Below the pieces are notes generated by a model. It made no database searches, had not been told where the DNA came from, and saw only the letters and a program-made list of their open reading frames with translations. From Nocardioides mangrovi (GTDB lineage: Bacteria; Actinomycetota; Actinomycetes; Propionibacteriales; Nocardioidaceae), in assembly GCF_020073815.1 (NCBI RefSeq), contig NZ_JAIQZJ010000007.1, forward strand, positions 248,001-312,000: a DNA stretch of 64,000 bases, read 5' to 3'. Shown one piece after another: positions 53,013-62,294 of the stretch. A program made the position numbers and the translations under genes. Position 1 is the first letter of the stretch. Each line of letters opens with the position of its first letter.

Positions 53013-53046
53013 GGCGTGGGCCATGTCACATGTGCTAGCCCACGCC
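53013..53046. repeat. Inverted repeat between chemoreceptor and rex promoters
   Basis: GGCGTGGGC (53013-53021) and GCCCACGCC (53038-53046) form a perfect 9-bp stem. It lies in the 274-base divergent region 52905-53178, which otherwise holds the chemoreceptor leader and the rex promoter. Confidence 0.4.
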
Positions 53047-53068
53047 ACCCCTGGCGCCGTCCTCCGTT

Positions 53069-53097
53069 TTGTTCTCCCGTTCACAAACTCCTACAGT
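53069..53097 (+). promoter_or_regulatory. rex promoter with candidate Rex operator
   Basis: TTGTTCTCCCGTTCACAA (53069-53086) matches 14 of 18 positions of the Streptomyces Rex site, with one half-site perfect. It overlaps a -35 (TTGTTC) that lies 17 bases before TACAGT (53092-53097). Rex would thus repress rex and the hem genes when NADH is low. Confidence 0.55.
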
Positions 53098-53178
53098 GAT
53101 CGGGCCGCCGGGCTTCGCCGCCCGACGACGGCCCAGACAGTCGGCCCCGCAGCCTCTGGCATGGAGAAGACAAGAGCA

Positions 53179-53865
53179 GTGACCGCACGGACCTCATCCG
53201 AGAGCACTCGGGACATCCCCGAGGCCACCGTCGCGCGGCTCCCCGTCTACCTGCGGGCCCTCACGACGCTGGCCGACCAGGGCACCGGCACCTGCTCGAG
53301 CGAGGAGCTCGCGGTCGCCGCCGGCGTCAACAGCGCCAAGCTCCGCAAGGACCTCTCCTACCTCGGCAGCTACGGCACGCGCGGCGTCGGGTACGACGTG
53401 GACTACCTGCGCTACCAGATCGCCCGCGAGATCGGCGTGACCCAGGACTGGCCGGTCGTGATCGTGGGCATCGGCAACCTCGGACAGGCGCTGGCCAACT
53501 ACTCCGGCTTCCGCAGCCGCGGCTTCCGGGTCGTCGCGCTGCTCGACGCCGACCCCGCCCGCCACGACGAGGTCGTCGCCGGCATCGACGTACGCCCCTT
53601 CGACGACCTCGAGCAGATCGTCCGCGACCACGACGTCGCGATCGGCGTCATCGCGACCCCCGCCGTCGCCGCCCAGGACGTCGCCGACCGGATGGTCGCG
53701 TGCGGGATCACCAGCATCCTCAACTTCGCGCCGAGCGTGCTCGCGGTGCCCGAGCAGGTCGACGTCCGCAAGGTCGACCTCTCGATCGAGCTGCAGATCC
53801 TCGCCTACCACGAGCAGCGCAAGACCCAGCACGCCGCCGACCCGGTCGAGGGGGCGAGCGCATGA
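53179..53865 (+). CDS. rex: Redox-sensing transcriptional repressor Rex
   Basis: Rex binds DNA when the NADH/NAD+ ratio is low and lets go when NADH binds. The 228-residue protein has an N-terminal winged helix (IPEATVARLPVYLRALTTL, SSEELAVAAGVNSAKLRKDLSYLGSYGTRGVGYDV) and a Rossmann domain with VVIVGIGNLGQALANY (about residues 95-110), then a domain-swapped C-terminal helix. GTG 53179 is chosen because GGAGAAG lies nine bases upstream; ATG 53161 lacks a ribosome site. It overlaps hemA by ATGA, as in the rex-hemACD operon of Streptomyces. Confidence 0.95.
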   Translation: MTARTSSESTRDIPEATVARLPVYLRALTTLADQGTGTCSSEELAVAAGVNSAKLRKDLSYLGSYGTRGVGYDVDYLRYQIAREIGVTQDWPVVIVGIGNLGQALANYSGFRSRGFRVVALLDADPARHDEVVAGIDVRPFDDLEQIVRDHDVAIGVIATPAVAAQDVADRMVACGITSILNFAPSVLAVPEQVDVRKVDLSIELQILAYHEQRKTQHAADPVEGASA

Positions 53866-55157
53866 GCGTCCTGGTGGTCGGCATGTCCCACAAGTCCGCG
53901 CCGGTCTCGCTGCTCGAGCGGGTCGCGCTCGACCGCGACGGCGTGCACAAGCTCATCGACGACGTCGCCGCGTGCGAGCACGTCACCGAGGCGACCGTGA
54001 TCGCGACCTGCAATCGGCTCGAGATCTACGCCGACGTCGACCGCTTCCACGGCAGCGTCGAGGAGGTCTCCCGGCTGCTGGTGGACCGTGCCGGCGAGTC
54101 CACCGAGGCGATGCTGCCGCACCTCTACGTCCACTACGACGACGGCGCGGTCTCCCACCTCTTCCAGGTGGTCGCCGGGCTCGACTCGATGGCGATCGGC
54201 GAGGGCCAGATCCTCGGCCAGACCCGCGACGCCCTCAGCAACGGCCAGGAGATCGGCACGGTCGGCCCGGCCCTCAACGTCCTCTTCCAGCAGGCGCTCC
54301 GGGTCGGCAAGCGGGCCCGCGCCGAGACGGGCATCGACCGGGCCGCTCCGTCGCTGGTCACCGCCGCCCTCGACCGCAGCCACGCGGCCGTCGGCGACCT
54401 GACCGGCAAGCGCGTCCTCGTGCTCGGCGCCGGCGCGATGGCCGGGCTGGCGACCGCCACCGTCGCCCGCCGCGGCGCCGCGGCCGTCGCCGTCGCCAAC
54501 CGCACCGCCGGCAACGCCGACCGGCTCGCCGACGAGTACGGCGTCCGCGCCGCCTCGCTCGCCGACCTCGAGGCCGAGCTCGCGATCGCCGACGTCGTCG
54601 TCTCCTGCACCGGCGCCACCGGCATCGTCGTCGGCCGCGACCAGGTCGCCGACGCCGTCGCGGGCGGCCGGGAGATGTCGATCATCGACCTGGCGCTGCC
54701 GCACGACGTCGACCCGGCCGTGGCCGACCTGCCCGGCGTCACCCTCATCAACCTCGCCGAGCTCGCCGAGGAGCTGCGCTCCTCCGAGGCCGGCCAGGAG
54801 GTCGCCGCGGTCCGCGCGATCGTCACCCAGGAGGTGGCGGCGTTCCTCACCGCCCGCCGCCAGGCCAGCGTCACCCCCACCGTCGTGGCGCTGCGCTCGA
54901 TGGCCACCGCCGTCGTCGACGCCGAGATGGAGCGCCTCTCGGGGCGGCTCCCCAACCTCGACGAGACCGCGCGGGCAGAGGTGCTGCACACCGTCCGCCG
55001 GGTGGCCGACAAGCTGCTCCACCAGCCGACCGTCCGGGTCCGCGAGCTGGCCAACGAGACCGGCGCCGTGTCCTACGCCGCCGCGCTCGCCGAGCTCTTC
55101 GCCCTCGACCCCGAGGCCGTCGACGCCGTGACCAGGCCGGAGGGACTCGTCGAATGA
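53862..55157 (+). CDS. hemA: Glutamyl-tRNA reductase
   Basis: HemA reduces Glu-tRNA to glutamate-1-semialdehyde, the first step of C5-type haem synthesis. The 431-residue protein shows VVGMSHKSAPVSLLERVA, the nucleophilic Cys in VIATCNRLEIY (about residue 51), the substrate site GLDSMAIGEGQILGQ, the NADPH-binding VLVLGAGAMAGLATATV, VANRT, and a C-terminal dimerisation domain. It follows rex by ATGA and is followed by hemC by ATGA, so it is under Rex control. HemL, the next enzyme, is encoded 5 kb downstream. Confidence 0.97.
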   Translation: MSVLVVGMSHKSAPVSLLERVALDRDGVHKLIDDVAACEHVTEATVIATCNRLEIYADVDRFHGSVEEVSRLLVDRAGESTEAMLPHLYVHYDDGAVSHLFQVVAGLDSMAIGEGQILGQTRDALSNGQEIGTVGPALNVLFQQALRVGKRARAETGIDRAAPSLVTAALDRSHAAVGDLTGKRVLVLGAGAMAGLATATVARRGAAAVAVANRTAGNADRLADEYGVRAASLADLEAELAIADVVVSCTGATGIVVGRDQVADAVAGGREMSIIDLALPHDVDPAVADLPGVTLINLAELAEELRSSEAGQEVAAVRAIVTQEVAAFLTARRQASVTPTVVALRSMATAVVDAEMERLSGRLPNLDETARAEVLHTVRRVADKLLHQPTVRVRELANETGAVSYAAALAELFALDPEAVDAVTRPEGLVE

Positions 55158-56119
55158 CCTCCGCGACCATCCGCATCGGCACCCGCGCCTCGCTGCTCGC
55201 GACCACCCAGTCGCGACACGTCGCCGACCTGCTCCGGGAGCGCCTCGGCCGGGAGGTCGAGCTGGTCGAGATCAGCACCGACGGCGACCGCAGCCAGGCC
55301 GCCGGCACCCCGCTGGCCGGCTCCAGTAACACCGGCGTGTTCGTCAGCGCGCTGCGCGACGCGCTCCTCGACGGCCGCGTCGACGTGGCCGTGCACTCGC
55401 TCAAGGACCTCCCGACCTATCCGGCCGAGGGGATCGCGCTGGTCGCCGTACCCGGTCGCGAGGACCCGCGCGACGTCGTCGTCGCGCGCGACGGGCTGAC
55501 CCTCGGCGAGCTGCCGGTCGGCAGCCGGGTCGGCACCGGCTCGCCCCGGCGGGCCGCGCAGCTGCACGCGCTCGGCCTCGGTTTGGAGGTCGTCGGCGTT
55601 CGTGGCAACGTCGACACCCGGATCGCCAAGGTGACCTCGGGGGAGTACGACGCCGTCGTGCTCGCCCGCGCCGGGCTGGCCCGCATCGGCCGGCTCGACG
55701 ACGCCACCGAGGTGCTCGACCCGCTGCAGATGCTTCCCGCCCCCGGGCAGGGAGCGCTGGCGGTCGAGTGCCGGGCCGGGTCCGACCTGGCCACGGAGAT
55801 CTCCGCCGCGATCGACGACCCGCGGGCTCGGGCCGCGGTCGCCGCCGAGCGGGCGGTGCTGGCCACCCTCGAGGGTGGCTGCTCGGCCCCCATCGGCGCC
55901 CTCGCCGAGGTGGTCGAGGGGGAGGACGAGGAAGAGCTCTGGGTGCGAGCGGTGGCGCTCTCACCCGACGGGGCACTGGCGGTGCGGATGTCCGCGACCG
56001 GTGCCCCCGCCGACGCCGAGGGCGTCGGCACCCGGTTGGCGGAGGAGATGCTCGCCGACGGGGCCGGACGACTGGCGCACGACCTGATCTCATCAGTAGA
56101 CAAGAGGCAGAACGCATGA
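55154..56119 (+). CDS. hemC: Hydroxymethylbilane synthase (porphobilinogen deaminase)
   Basis: HemC links four porphobilinogens into hydroxymethylbilane. The 321-residue protein has IRIGTRASLLATTQS, the acidic STDGD, HSLKDLPT, DPRDVVVARDG, GTGSPRRAAQL, VRGNVDTRI, and the dipyrromethane-anchoring Cys in LEGGCSAPIGAL (about residue 244). All are in order and the length is typical. ATG 55154 overlaps the hemA stop, and the stop overlaps hemD/cobA. Confidence 0.97.
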   Translation: MTSATIRIGTRASLLATTQSRHVADLLRERLGREVELVEISTDGDRSQAAGTPLAGSSNTGVFVSALRDALLDGRVDVAVHSLKDLPTYPAEGIALVAVPGREDPRDVVVARDGLTLGELPVGSRVGTGSPRRAAQLHALGLGLEVVGVRGNVDTRIAKVTSGEYDAVVLARAGLARIGRLDDATEVLDPLQMLPAPGQGALAVECRAGSDLATEISAAIDDPRARAAVAAERAVLATLEGGCSAPIGALAEVVEGEDEEELWVRAVALSPDGALAVRMSATGAPADAEGVGTRLAEEMLADGAGRLAHDLISSVDKRQNA

Positions 56120-57741
56120 CCCGAGGCAAGACCACCGAGCAGAGCCAGCCCCGTGGCTGGGTGTCGTTCGTCGGCAGCGGTCCCGGTGACCCCGGACTGC
56201 TCACCGTGCGCGCCGTCGAGCTCCTCAAGCGGGCCGACGTCGTGGTCACCGAGCTGCCGGACCACGCCGAGCTGGTGCGTGTCGTCCGCGGCGCCACCGA
56301 GGGCGGGCCTGAGCTCGTCGACGGCGGCTTCGGCGAGGACGGCCAGCCGCTGACCCACGCCGCCCGCGCGAAGGTCGTCGTCAAGCAGGCCAAGCGCGGC
56401 CTGCGCGTCGTCCGCCTGATGTCGGGCGACCCCTTCCTCTACGCCTCCGGTCCCGAGGAGGCCCAGGCCTGCGTCAAGGCAGGGCTCGCCTTCGAGATCG
56501 TCCCGGGCGTCTCGTCGGTCAACGCGGTCCCGGCGTACGCCGGCATCCCGCTGACCACCAAGGACAACCGCGAGGTCGCCGTCGTGACCTGCGGCGACAA
56601 GGTCGACTGGACCCAGTACTCCGACGCCCGCACCCTCGTGCTGCTCTCCGCCGTCGGCCAGATCGGCGAGGTCAGCAAGGCGCTGGTCGCCGCCGGCCGC
56701 TCGCCGGAGACGCCGGTCGCGATGACCCGCGTCGGCACCACCACCGAGCAGGCGACGGTCACCTCCACCCTGGCCGGCATCGCCGCCGACGCCCGCGCCG
56801 CCCGGATGGCGCCGCCGGCCGTGACCGTGGTCGGCGACGTGGTCGGCATGCGCGACGCGCTGTCGTGGTTCGAGACCAAGCCGCTCTTCGGCTGGCGGGT
56901 CCTGGTGCCGCGCACCAAGGAGCAGGCCGCGTCGCTCTCGGAGAGGCTCCGCGGCTACGGCGCCGTGCCGGACGAGGTCCCCACGATCTCCGTCGAGCCG
57001 CCGCGCAACCCGCAGCAGATGGACAAGGCCGTCCGCGGCCTGGTCGAGGGCAGCTACGAGTGGATCGCCTTCACCTCGGTCAACGCCGTCAAGGCGGTCC
57101 GGGAGAAGTTCGAGGAGTACGGCCTCGACGCCCGCGCCTTCTCGGGTCTCAAGATCGCCGCCGTCGGTGACAAGACCGCCCAGGCGATCGCCGACTGGGG
57201 CCTGCGCGCCGACCTCGTCCCGTCGGGCGAGCAGTCCGCCGCCGGCCTGCTCGAGGACTGGCCGGAGTACGACGAGCTCCTCGACCCGATCAACCGGGTC
57301 TTCCTGCCCCGCGCGGACATCGCGACCGAGAACCTCGTCGCCGGCCTGATCGACCTCGGCTGGGAGTGCGACGACGTCACGGCCTACCGCACCGTCCGGG
57401 CCGCGCCGCCGCCGCCGGAGACCCGCGAGGCGATCAAGACCGGCAAGTTCGACGCCGTCGTCTTCACGTCGTCCTCGACGGTGCGCAACCTGGTCGGCAT
57501 CGCCGGCAAGCCGCACCCGTCCACGGTGATCGCGGTGATCGGCCCGGCCACGGCGAAGACCGCCGAGGAGCACGGCCTGCGGGTCGACGTCCTCTCGCCG
57601 ACGCCGGACATCGAGGTGCTGGTCGACGCGCTCGCCGACTTCGGCGCCGCCCGCCGGATCGCGATGGTGGAGGCCGGCCAGCCGGTCACCAAGCCCTCGG
57701 ACCGCAAGCCGTCGTCCCGCCGCCGCGCCAAGGCGGAGTGA
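56116..57741 (+). CDS. Uroporphyrinogen-III methyltransferase / synthase fusion
   Basis: A 541-residue bifunctional protein. The N-terminal half (about 1-255) is a CobA/SUMT methyltransferase: [58 protein letters not shown]. The C-terminal half (about 260-520) is a HemD-like uroporphyrinogen-III synthase: [42 protein letters not shown] and [10 protein letters not shown]. It closes the uroporphyrinogen ring and can methylate it towards sirohaem or corrinoids. This fusion is normal in actinobacteria. A basic Ser/Arg/Lys tail ends the protein. ATGA links it to hemC. Confidence 0.95.
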   Translation: MTRGKTTEQSQPRGWVSFVGSGPGDPGLLTVRAVELLKRADVVVTELPDHAELVRVVRGATEGGPELVDGGFGEDGQPLTHAARAKVVVKQAKRGLRVVRLMSGDPFLYASGPEEAQACVKAGLAFEIVPGVSSVNAVPAYAGIPLTTKDNREVAVVTCGDKVDWTQYSDARTLVLLSAVGQIGEVSKALVAAGRSPETPVAMTRVGTTTEQATVTSTLAGIAADARAARMAPPAVTVVGDVVGMRDALSWFETKPLFGWRVLVPRTKEQAASLSERLRGYGAVPDEVPTISVEPPRNPQQMDKAVRGLVEGSYEWIAFTSVNAVKAVREKFEEYGLDARAFSGLKIAAVGDKTAQAIADWGLRADLVPSGEQSAAGLLEDWPEYDELLDPINRVFLPRADIATENLVAGLIDLGWECDDVTAYRTVRAAPPPPETREAIKTGKFDAVVFTSSSTVRNLVGIAGKPHPSTVIAVIGPATAKTAEEHGLRVDVLSPTPDIEVLVDALADFGAARRIAMVEAGQPVTKPSDRKPSSRRRAKAE

Positions 57742-57748
57742 CGGGCTC

Positions 57749-58750
57749 GTGAGCGAGCAGCCCGTCGCCCCGGTGACCGGACCGACCGTCCGGCCGCGTC
57801 GGCTGCGCACCACCCCGGCCCTGCGCCGGCTGGTGGCGGAGACCGCGGTCGAGCCGCGGCAGCTGGTGCTGCCGCTGTTCGTCCGCGAGGGGATCGACGA
57901 GCCGCGCCCGATCGGCTCGATGCCGGGCGTCGTCCAGCACAGCCGCGACACGCTGCGCAAGGCGGTCGCGGAGGCGGCCGACCTCGGCCTCGGAGGGGTG
58001 ATGCTCTTCGGCATCCCCGAGGAGAAGGACTCGGTCGGCTCGGGCGCGATCGACCCGGCCGGCATCCTCAACCTCGCGATCTCCGACGTGGTCGCCGAGG
58101 TCGGGGACGCGCTCACGGTGATGAGCGACCTGTGCCTCGACGAGTTCACCGACCACGGCCACTGCGGGGTGCTCACCCCCGACGGGCGGGTCGACAACGA
58201 CCGCACCCTCGAGGTCTACGCCGAGATGGCCCGCGCCCAGGCGCACGCCGGCGTCGACATGGTCGGACCCAGCGGCATGATGGACGGCCAGGTCGCGGTG
58301 ATCCGCGCGGCCCTCGACGCCTCCGAGCACACCGACGTGTCGATCCTCGCCTACTCCGCGAAGTACGCCTCGGCGTTCTTCGGGCCCTTCCGCGAAGCCG
58401 TCGACTCCTCGCTCCAGGGCGACCGCCGGACCTACCAGCAGGACTCCGCCAACGCCCGCGAGGGCGTCCGCGAGGCGCTGCTCGACGTCGCCGAGGGCGC
58501 CGACATCGTGATGGTCAAGCCCGCCCTCGCCTACCTCGACGTGGTCCGCCAGGTCCGCGACGCCGTCGACGTCCCGGTCGCGGCCTACAACATCTCCGGC
58601 GAGTACTCCATGGTCGAGGCCGCCGCCGCCCACGGCTGGATCGACCGCGAGGCCGCGATCCTCGAGACGCTCACCTCGATCCGGCGCGCCGGCGCCGACA
58701 TCGTGCTGACCTACTGGGCGGCCGAGGCCGCCCGGCTCCTGCGGCGCTGA
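57749..58750 (+). CDS. hemB: Delta-aminolevulinic acid dehydratase (porphobilinogen synthase)
   Basis: HemB joins two 5-aminolevulinates to porphobilinogen. The 333-residue TIM barrel has the two active Lys in [14 protein letters not shown] and [11 protein letters not shown], and [14 protein letters not shown]. The metal site reads [14 protein letters not shown]: two of the three Cys of zinc enzymes such as that of E. coli remain and one is Asp, so metal use may be intermediate or Mg-dependent. GTG 57749 lies seven bases after hemD/cobA, in the same operon. A palindromic repeat follows the stop. Confidence 0.96.
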   Translation: MSEQPVAPVTGPTVRPRRLRTTPALRRLVAETAVEPRQLVLPLFVREGIDEPRPIGSMPGVVQHSRDTLRKAVAEAADLGLGGVMLFGIPEEKDSVGSGAIDPAGILNLAISDVVAEVGDALTVMSDLCLDEFTDHGHCGVLTPDGRVDNDRTLEVYAEMARAQAHAGVDMVGPSGMMDGQVAVIRAALDASEHTDVSILAYSAKYASAFFGPFREAVDSSLQGDRRTYQQDSANAREGVREALLDVAEGADIVMVKPALAYLDVVRQVRDAVDVPVAAYNISGEYSMVEAAAAHGWIDREAAILETLTSIRRAGADIVLTYWAAEAARLLRR

Positions 58751-58761
58751 TCCCGCGCGGT

Positions 58762-58858
58762 GCAGCATTCACCGGTGCACCGGTGAATGCTGCGCTTCTC
58801 GGCCGTTGCGAAGCCTGAGACGTGACGGGGTCGCCTGAGAAGTCCGGACTTCGCGGCC
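58762..58858. repeat. Dispersed palindromic element, copy 2
   Basis: Eleven bases after hemB lies a 32-base perfect palindrome (58762-58793) identical to copy 1 except for one base pair changed on both arms. A weaker second hairpin region and CCTGAGAAGT (58834-58843) follow, as in copy 1. It fills the gap between the convergent hemB and transglycosylase genes. The right end is approximate. Confidence 0.75.
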
Positions 58859-58862
58859 CGGC

Positions 58863-60050
58863 CTAGCCCTTCGGGTGCATGTAGTCGTAGACGCACTGGT
58901 CGAACGGGTCGTCGCTGCGCAGGATGTTGTCGATGTAGCCGTCGAGCGTGCACTGGGCGATCGCCTGCACGCGGGAGAGGGCCTCGTCGACCGGCGTGAT
59001 CGACGTCGACGGCAGTGTCGGCAGGGTGACGCTCGGCAGCGGGAGCTTGGGGCCGTCGGTCTGGCCCTGGCTGGGGGCCTGGGTCGGGTCGGCGGTCGGC
59101 TGGCTCGAGGGCTGGTCGCTCGGCTGGTCGGTCGAGCCGCTGCTCGCGTCGGTGCTGCCCGGGTGGTGCTGGCCGCCGTGCTGGGTGCCGTGGGCGTGCT
59201 CGGTGCCGGCCGAGTCGGGCGCGGGCACGAGGTAGCCGGCCGACGTGGTGCCGTTGGGCACGGAGGTGAACTCGCCGTCGAGGTAGGCGTTCATGATCGA
59301 GAGCACGAGGTCGACGTACGACGCGCTGTGGTTGTAGCGGTAGACGGCCGCGCGCTGACCCTGGGGCGAGGAGAGGTCGTCGTCGCCCGAGCAGAGGTAG
59401 ACGGCGGTCGCGAGCGCCGCGTCGTTGATGTCCTGAGGGTCGCGCTGGCCGTCGCCGTCGGCGTCCACGCCGACCACCGACCAGGTGGACGGGATGAACT
59501 GCATCGGGCCGACCGCACGGTCCCAGACCGCGTCCGCGTCGTACTGCCCCGCGTCGGTGTCGGAGATCTTGGAGGTGCCGTGCTTGCCGTCGAGGGCCGG
59601 GCCGAAGATGCCCGGCCGGGCGACGCCCTTGGCGTCGAGGCTGTTGCCGTTGGCGCGACCGTGGTCGGACTCGACGCGGCCGATCGCGGCGACCAGCTGC
59701 CACGGCAGGTGGCAGCCCTTGTCGGCGGAGTTGATGACGGTCTCGGCCCGCTGGTAGGCGGCGAGCGCCGCGGCCGGGATGCCGGAGGTGGAGGCCGTGG
59801 CGACCATGGAGCCGGCGTGGGCGGGGGTGTCGTCGGGCGAGATGCCGCCGGCCGACGACACGCTCGCCGGGGCCTCGATCGCCTGGGACGGGACGGTGCT
59901 GCCGTCGGGGAGCGTGGGGGTGGTGGTGGCGTCGGCCAGCGCGGTGCCGGACCCGGTGCCGGCGATCGTCGCCGTCCAGGCCACCGAGAGGACCGCCAGC
60001 GGCACCAGGGCGATGGCCTTCTGGCCGCGCCCGAATCGCGCTCTGGACAT
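58863..60050 (-). CDS. Secreted lytic murein transglycosylase
   Basis: A 395-residue exported enzyme that cuts peptidoglycan glycan strands. A signal peptide covers about residues 1-40 (KAIALVPLAVLSVAWTATIAG, ending near ALADA). The MltB/SLT-type catalytic domain (about 100-260) has LVAAIGRVESDHG with the catalytic Glu, and VGPMQFIPSTWSVVG, DINDAALATAVYLC. A Ser/Gln/Asp/Pro-rich linker and a C-terminal segment with two Cys (QCTLDGYI and DQCVYDYMHPKG) follow. ATG 60050 with AGGGGG upstream is used, since a start at 60080 adds ten polar residues before the signal. Confidence 0.9.
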   Translation of the reverse strand: MSRARFGRGQKAIALVPLAVLSVAWTATIAGTGSGTALADATTTPTLPDGSTVPSQAIEAPASVSSAGGISPDDTPAHAGSMVATASTSGIPAAALAAYQRAETVINSADKGCHLPWQLVAAIGRVESDHGRANGNSLDAKGVARPGIFGPALDGKHGTSKISDTDAGQYDADAVWDRAVGPMQFIPSTWSVVGVDADGDGQRDPQDINDAALATAVYLCSGDDDLSSPQGQRAAVYRYNHSASYVDLVLSIMNAYLDGEFTSVPNGTTSAGYLVPAPDSAGTEHAHGTQHGGQHHPGSTDASSGSTDQPSDQPSSQPTADPTQAPSQGQTDGPKLPLPSVTLPTLPSTSITPVDEALSRVQAIAQCTLDGYIDNILRSDDPFDQCVYDYMHPKG

Positions 60051-60283
60051 GTCGTGTGTTCCCCCTGCTCCCTCGTCCACGGGCGTCCCTCACGCCCCGC
60101 ATGTGACCCGACCAACGAGTAACGATCGCCACAGTTACGGCTGGTCCCGTCGGCTCGGGCCGGGTCGTCTCTCGTGGGACGACCATTCCCGCAGGTCATG
60201 ACGGTGAAACGCGTTGCTGTGGAGCGCCCATGAGGGGGTGCCCCGACTTCGCCCGGGTTGGGCCGCTCAGCGACAATGGGCCG
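60051..60283. other. Divergent intergenic region between transglycosylase and hemL
   Basis: This gap holds a GGGCGT-N5-ACGCCC hairpin (60081-60097), an inverted repeat GTAAC-N10-GTTAC (60119-60138), and GGTCGTC-N8-GACGACC (60163-60184). They lie in the leader or promoter of the transglycosylase, and GACAAT (60272-60277) lies six bases before hemL. I could not match them to a known riboswitch. Confidence 0.4.
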
Positions 60284-61597
60284 GTGCCCCGCCCCACCGC
60301 CGCCAGCTCCGCCCTCTTCGAGAGAGCCCGGTCGGTGACCCCCGGAGGGGTCAACTCCCCGGTGCGCGCCTTCAACGCCGTCGGCGGGACGCCCCGCTTC
60401 ATCCGCTCGGCGGCCGGTGCCTGGCTCACCGACGTCGACGGCAACGAGTACGTCGACCTCATCTGCTCGTGGGGCCCGATGCTGCTCGGCCACGCCCACC
60501 CCGAGGTGCAGGCGCAGGTCGCGGCCGCGGTCGCCCGTGGCACGTCGTACGGCGCCCCCACCGAGCCGGAGGTCGAGCTCGCCGAGGAGATCGTCGCCCG
60601 CGCGCCGGTCGAGAAGGTCCGCTTCGTCTCCTCCGGCACCGAGGCCACCATGTCGGCGATCCGGCTGGCGCGCGGCTTCACCGGCCGCGACGTCGTCGTG
60701 AAGTTCGCCGGCTGCTACCACGGTCACGTCGACGCGCTGCTCGCCTCCGCCGGCTCCGGCCTCGCGACCTTCGCGGTCCCCGGCACCCCCGGCGTCCCCG
60801 CCTCGTCGACCGAGCTCACGCTCGTGCTGCCCTACAACGACCGGGCCGCGGTGGAGAAGGTCTTCGCGGAGTACCCCGACCGGATCGCCTGCCTGATCAC
60901 CGAGGCCTCGCCCGGCAACATGGGCGTCGTCCCGCCGGAGGCGGGATTCAACGCCTTCCTCGCCGAGACCTGCCGCGCCCACGGCGCGCTCTTCGTCAGC
61001 GACGAGGTGATGACCGGCTTCCGGGTGAGCAGGCAGGGTCAGTGGGGACTCGACGGCGCCGTCGAGGGCTGGCGTCCCGACCTGGTCACCTTCGGCAAGG
61101 TGATGGGCGGCGGCTTCCCGGCCGCGGCCTTCGGCGGTCGCGCCGACGTGATGGCCCGGCTCGCGCCTGAGGGCCCGGTCTACCAGGCCGGCACGCTGTC
61201 CGGTAACCCGATCGCCACCACCGCCGGCCTCGCCACCCTGCGGCTGGCGACCGACGAGGTCTACGCCCACATCGGGGCCGCGGCCGAGACCGTCAAGAGC
61301 GCCGCGTCCGACGCACTCCGCCAGGCCGGCGTCGCCCACGTCGTCCAGGCCACCGGCACGATGTTCTCGGTCTTCTTCACCGCCTCCGGCCGGGTGCGCG
61401 ACTTCGACGACGCGTTGACGACCGACGCGTCGGCGTACGCCGCCTTCTTCCACGCCATGCTCGACGCCGGGGTCTACCTCCCGCCGTCGGCGTACGAGGC
61501 GTGGTTCCTGTCCTCCGCCCACGACGACCGCGCCGTGCAGACCGTGCTCGACGCGCTCCCGGCGGCGGCCCGCGCGGCCGCTGCCGCCCAGGCCTAG
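60284..61597 (+). CDS. hemL: Glutamate-1-semialdehyde 2,1-aminomutase
   Basis: HemL turns glutamate-1-semialdehyde, the HemA product, into 5-aminolevulinate. The 437-residue PLP enzyme shows [56 protein letters not shown], the PLP Lys in [18 protein letters not shown], and [20 protein letters not shown] 60284 matches family length; an in-frame ATG at 60230 would add 18 unconserved residues. GACAAT six bases before the GTG suggests a leaderless transcript separate from rex-hemACDB. Confidence 0.96.
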   Translation: MPRPTAASSALFERARSVTPGGVNSPVRAFNAVGGTPRFIRSAAGAWLTDVDGNEYVDLICSWGPMLLGHAHPEVQAQVAAAVARGTSYGAPTEPEVELAEEIVARAPVEKVRFVSSGTEATMSAIRLARGFTGRDVVVKFAGCYHGHVDALLASAGSGLATFAVPGTPGVPASSTELTLVLPYNDRAAVEKVFAEYPDRIACLITEASPGNMGVVPPEAGFNAFLAETCRAHGALFVSDEVMTGFRVSRQGQWGLDGAVEGWRPDLVTFGKVMGGGFPAAAFGGRADVMARLAPEGPVYQAGTLSGNPIATTAGLATLRLATDEVYAHIGAAAETVKSAASDALRQAGVAHVVQATGTMFSVFFTASGRVRDFDDALTTDASAYAAFFHAMLDAGVYLPPSAYEAWFLSSAHDDRAVQTVLDALPAAARAAAAAQA

Positions 61598-61606
61598 GAG
61601 AGCCCG

Positions 61607-62293
61607 GTGACGTCCCAGACCCCCGACACGATCGTCCACCTGCTCCGGCACGGCGAGGTGCACAACCCCGAGGGCGTCCTCTATGGCCGCCGCGACGGCT
61701 TCCACCTCTCCGAGCTCGGCCAGCGGATGGCGCAGCGGGTCGCCGACACGATCGGCGACCGCGACATCACCCACCTCCGGGTCTCGCCGCTCGAGCGGGC
61801 CCAGGAGACCGCCCGGCCGCTGGCCGAGGCGCGTGGCCTGGAGATCGTCACCGACGAGCGGGTCATCGAGTCCGCCAACAAGCTCGAGGGCCTCAGCTTC
61901 AGCCAGGGAGCCTGGTCGATCGTGAAGCGGCCGCGCATCTGGCGGCACTTCTACAACCCGGCCCGTCCGTCGTGGGGAGAGCCGCACCGCGAGATCGCGG
62001 CCCGGATGATGGCCGCCGTCGAGGACGCCCGCGTCGCTGCGCAGGGCCACGAGGCCGTGATCGTCTCCCACCAGCTGCCGATCTGGACGACCCGGCTGCA
62101 CGTCGAGAAGCGCCGCGGCCCGCTCGACCCGCGCAAGCGGCAGTGCACGCTCTGCTCGCTCACGTCCTTCCACTTCGTCGGCGACCGGATCACCCAGGTC
62201 AGCTACTCCGAGCCGGCCGGTGACCTGATCCCGCTGAAGGACAAGAAGGCGCCGTTCTCGGCCGGCGGCGCCGCCGAGGAGCGCAGGCCCTGA
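61607..62293 (+). CDS. Histidine phosphatase / phosphoglycerate-mutase-family protein
   Basis: A 228-residue protein with the phospho-His motif VHLLRHGEVHNPEGVLYGR (RHG about residues 14-16), the ERAQETARPLAE block, a catalytic Glu region, and VIVSHQLPIW with the second His. The C-terminal 50 residues have CTLCSLTSF and a charged end. It is the gene found between hemL and the cytochrome c maturation genes in mycobacteria. Substrate is unknown. GTG 61607 follows AGGAGAGC. The next gene starts two bases after its stop. Confidence 0.87.
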   Translation: MTSQTPDTIVHLLRHGEVHNPEGVLYGRRDGFHLSELGQRMAQRVADTIGDRDITHLRVSPLERAQETARPLAEARGLEIVTDERVIESANKLEGLSFSQGAWSIVKRPRIWRHFYNPARPSWGEPHREIAARMMAAVEDARVAAQGHEAVIVSHQLPIWTTRLHVEKRRGPLDPRKRQCTLCSLTSFHFVGDRITQVSYSEPAGDLIPLKDKKAPFSAGGAAEERRP

Positions 62294-62294
62294 C

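Noticed and set aside
52905..53060. c-di-GMP riboswitch or sigma-28 promoter before the chemoreceptors
   Set aside because: GCCGATGG resembles part of a sigma-28 -10, but there is no TAAA element at the right distance. No GEMM-type core sequence is visible.
60119..60138. MtrA-type box upstream of the transglycosylase
   Set aside because: GTAAC and GTTAC occur as an inverted, not direct, repeat with ten bases between, unlike the MtrA pattern as I know it.
60051..60229. Possible c-di-AMP (ydaO-type) riboswitch before the secreted transglycosylase
   Set aside because: Such riboswitches precede wall hydrolase genes in actinobacteria and a GGGGGAA run is present, but the other conserved blocks and the pseudo-two-fold layout are missing.
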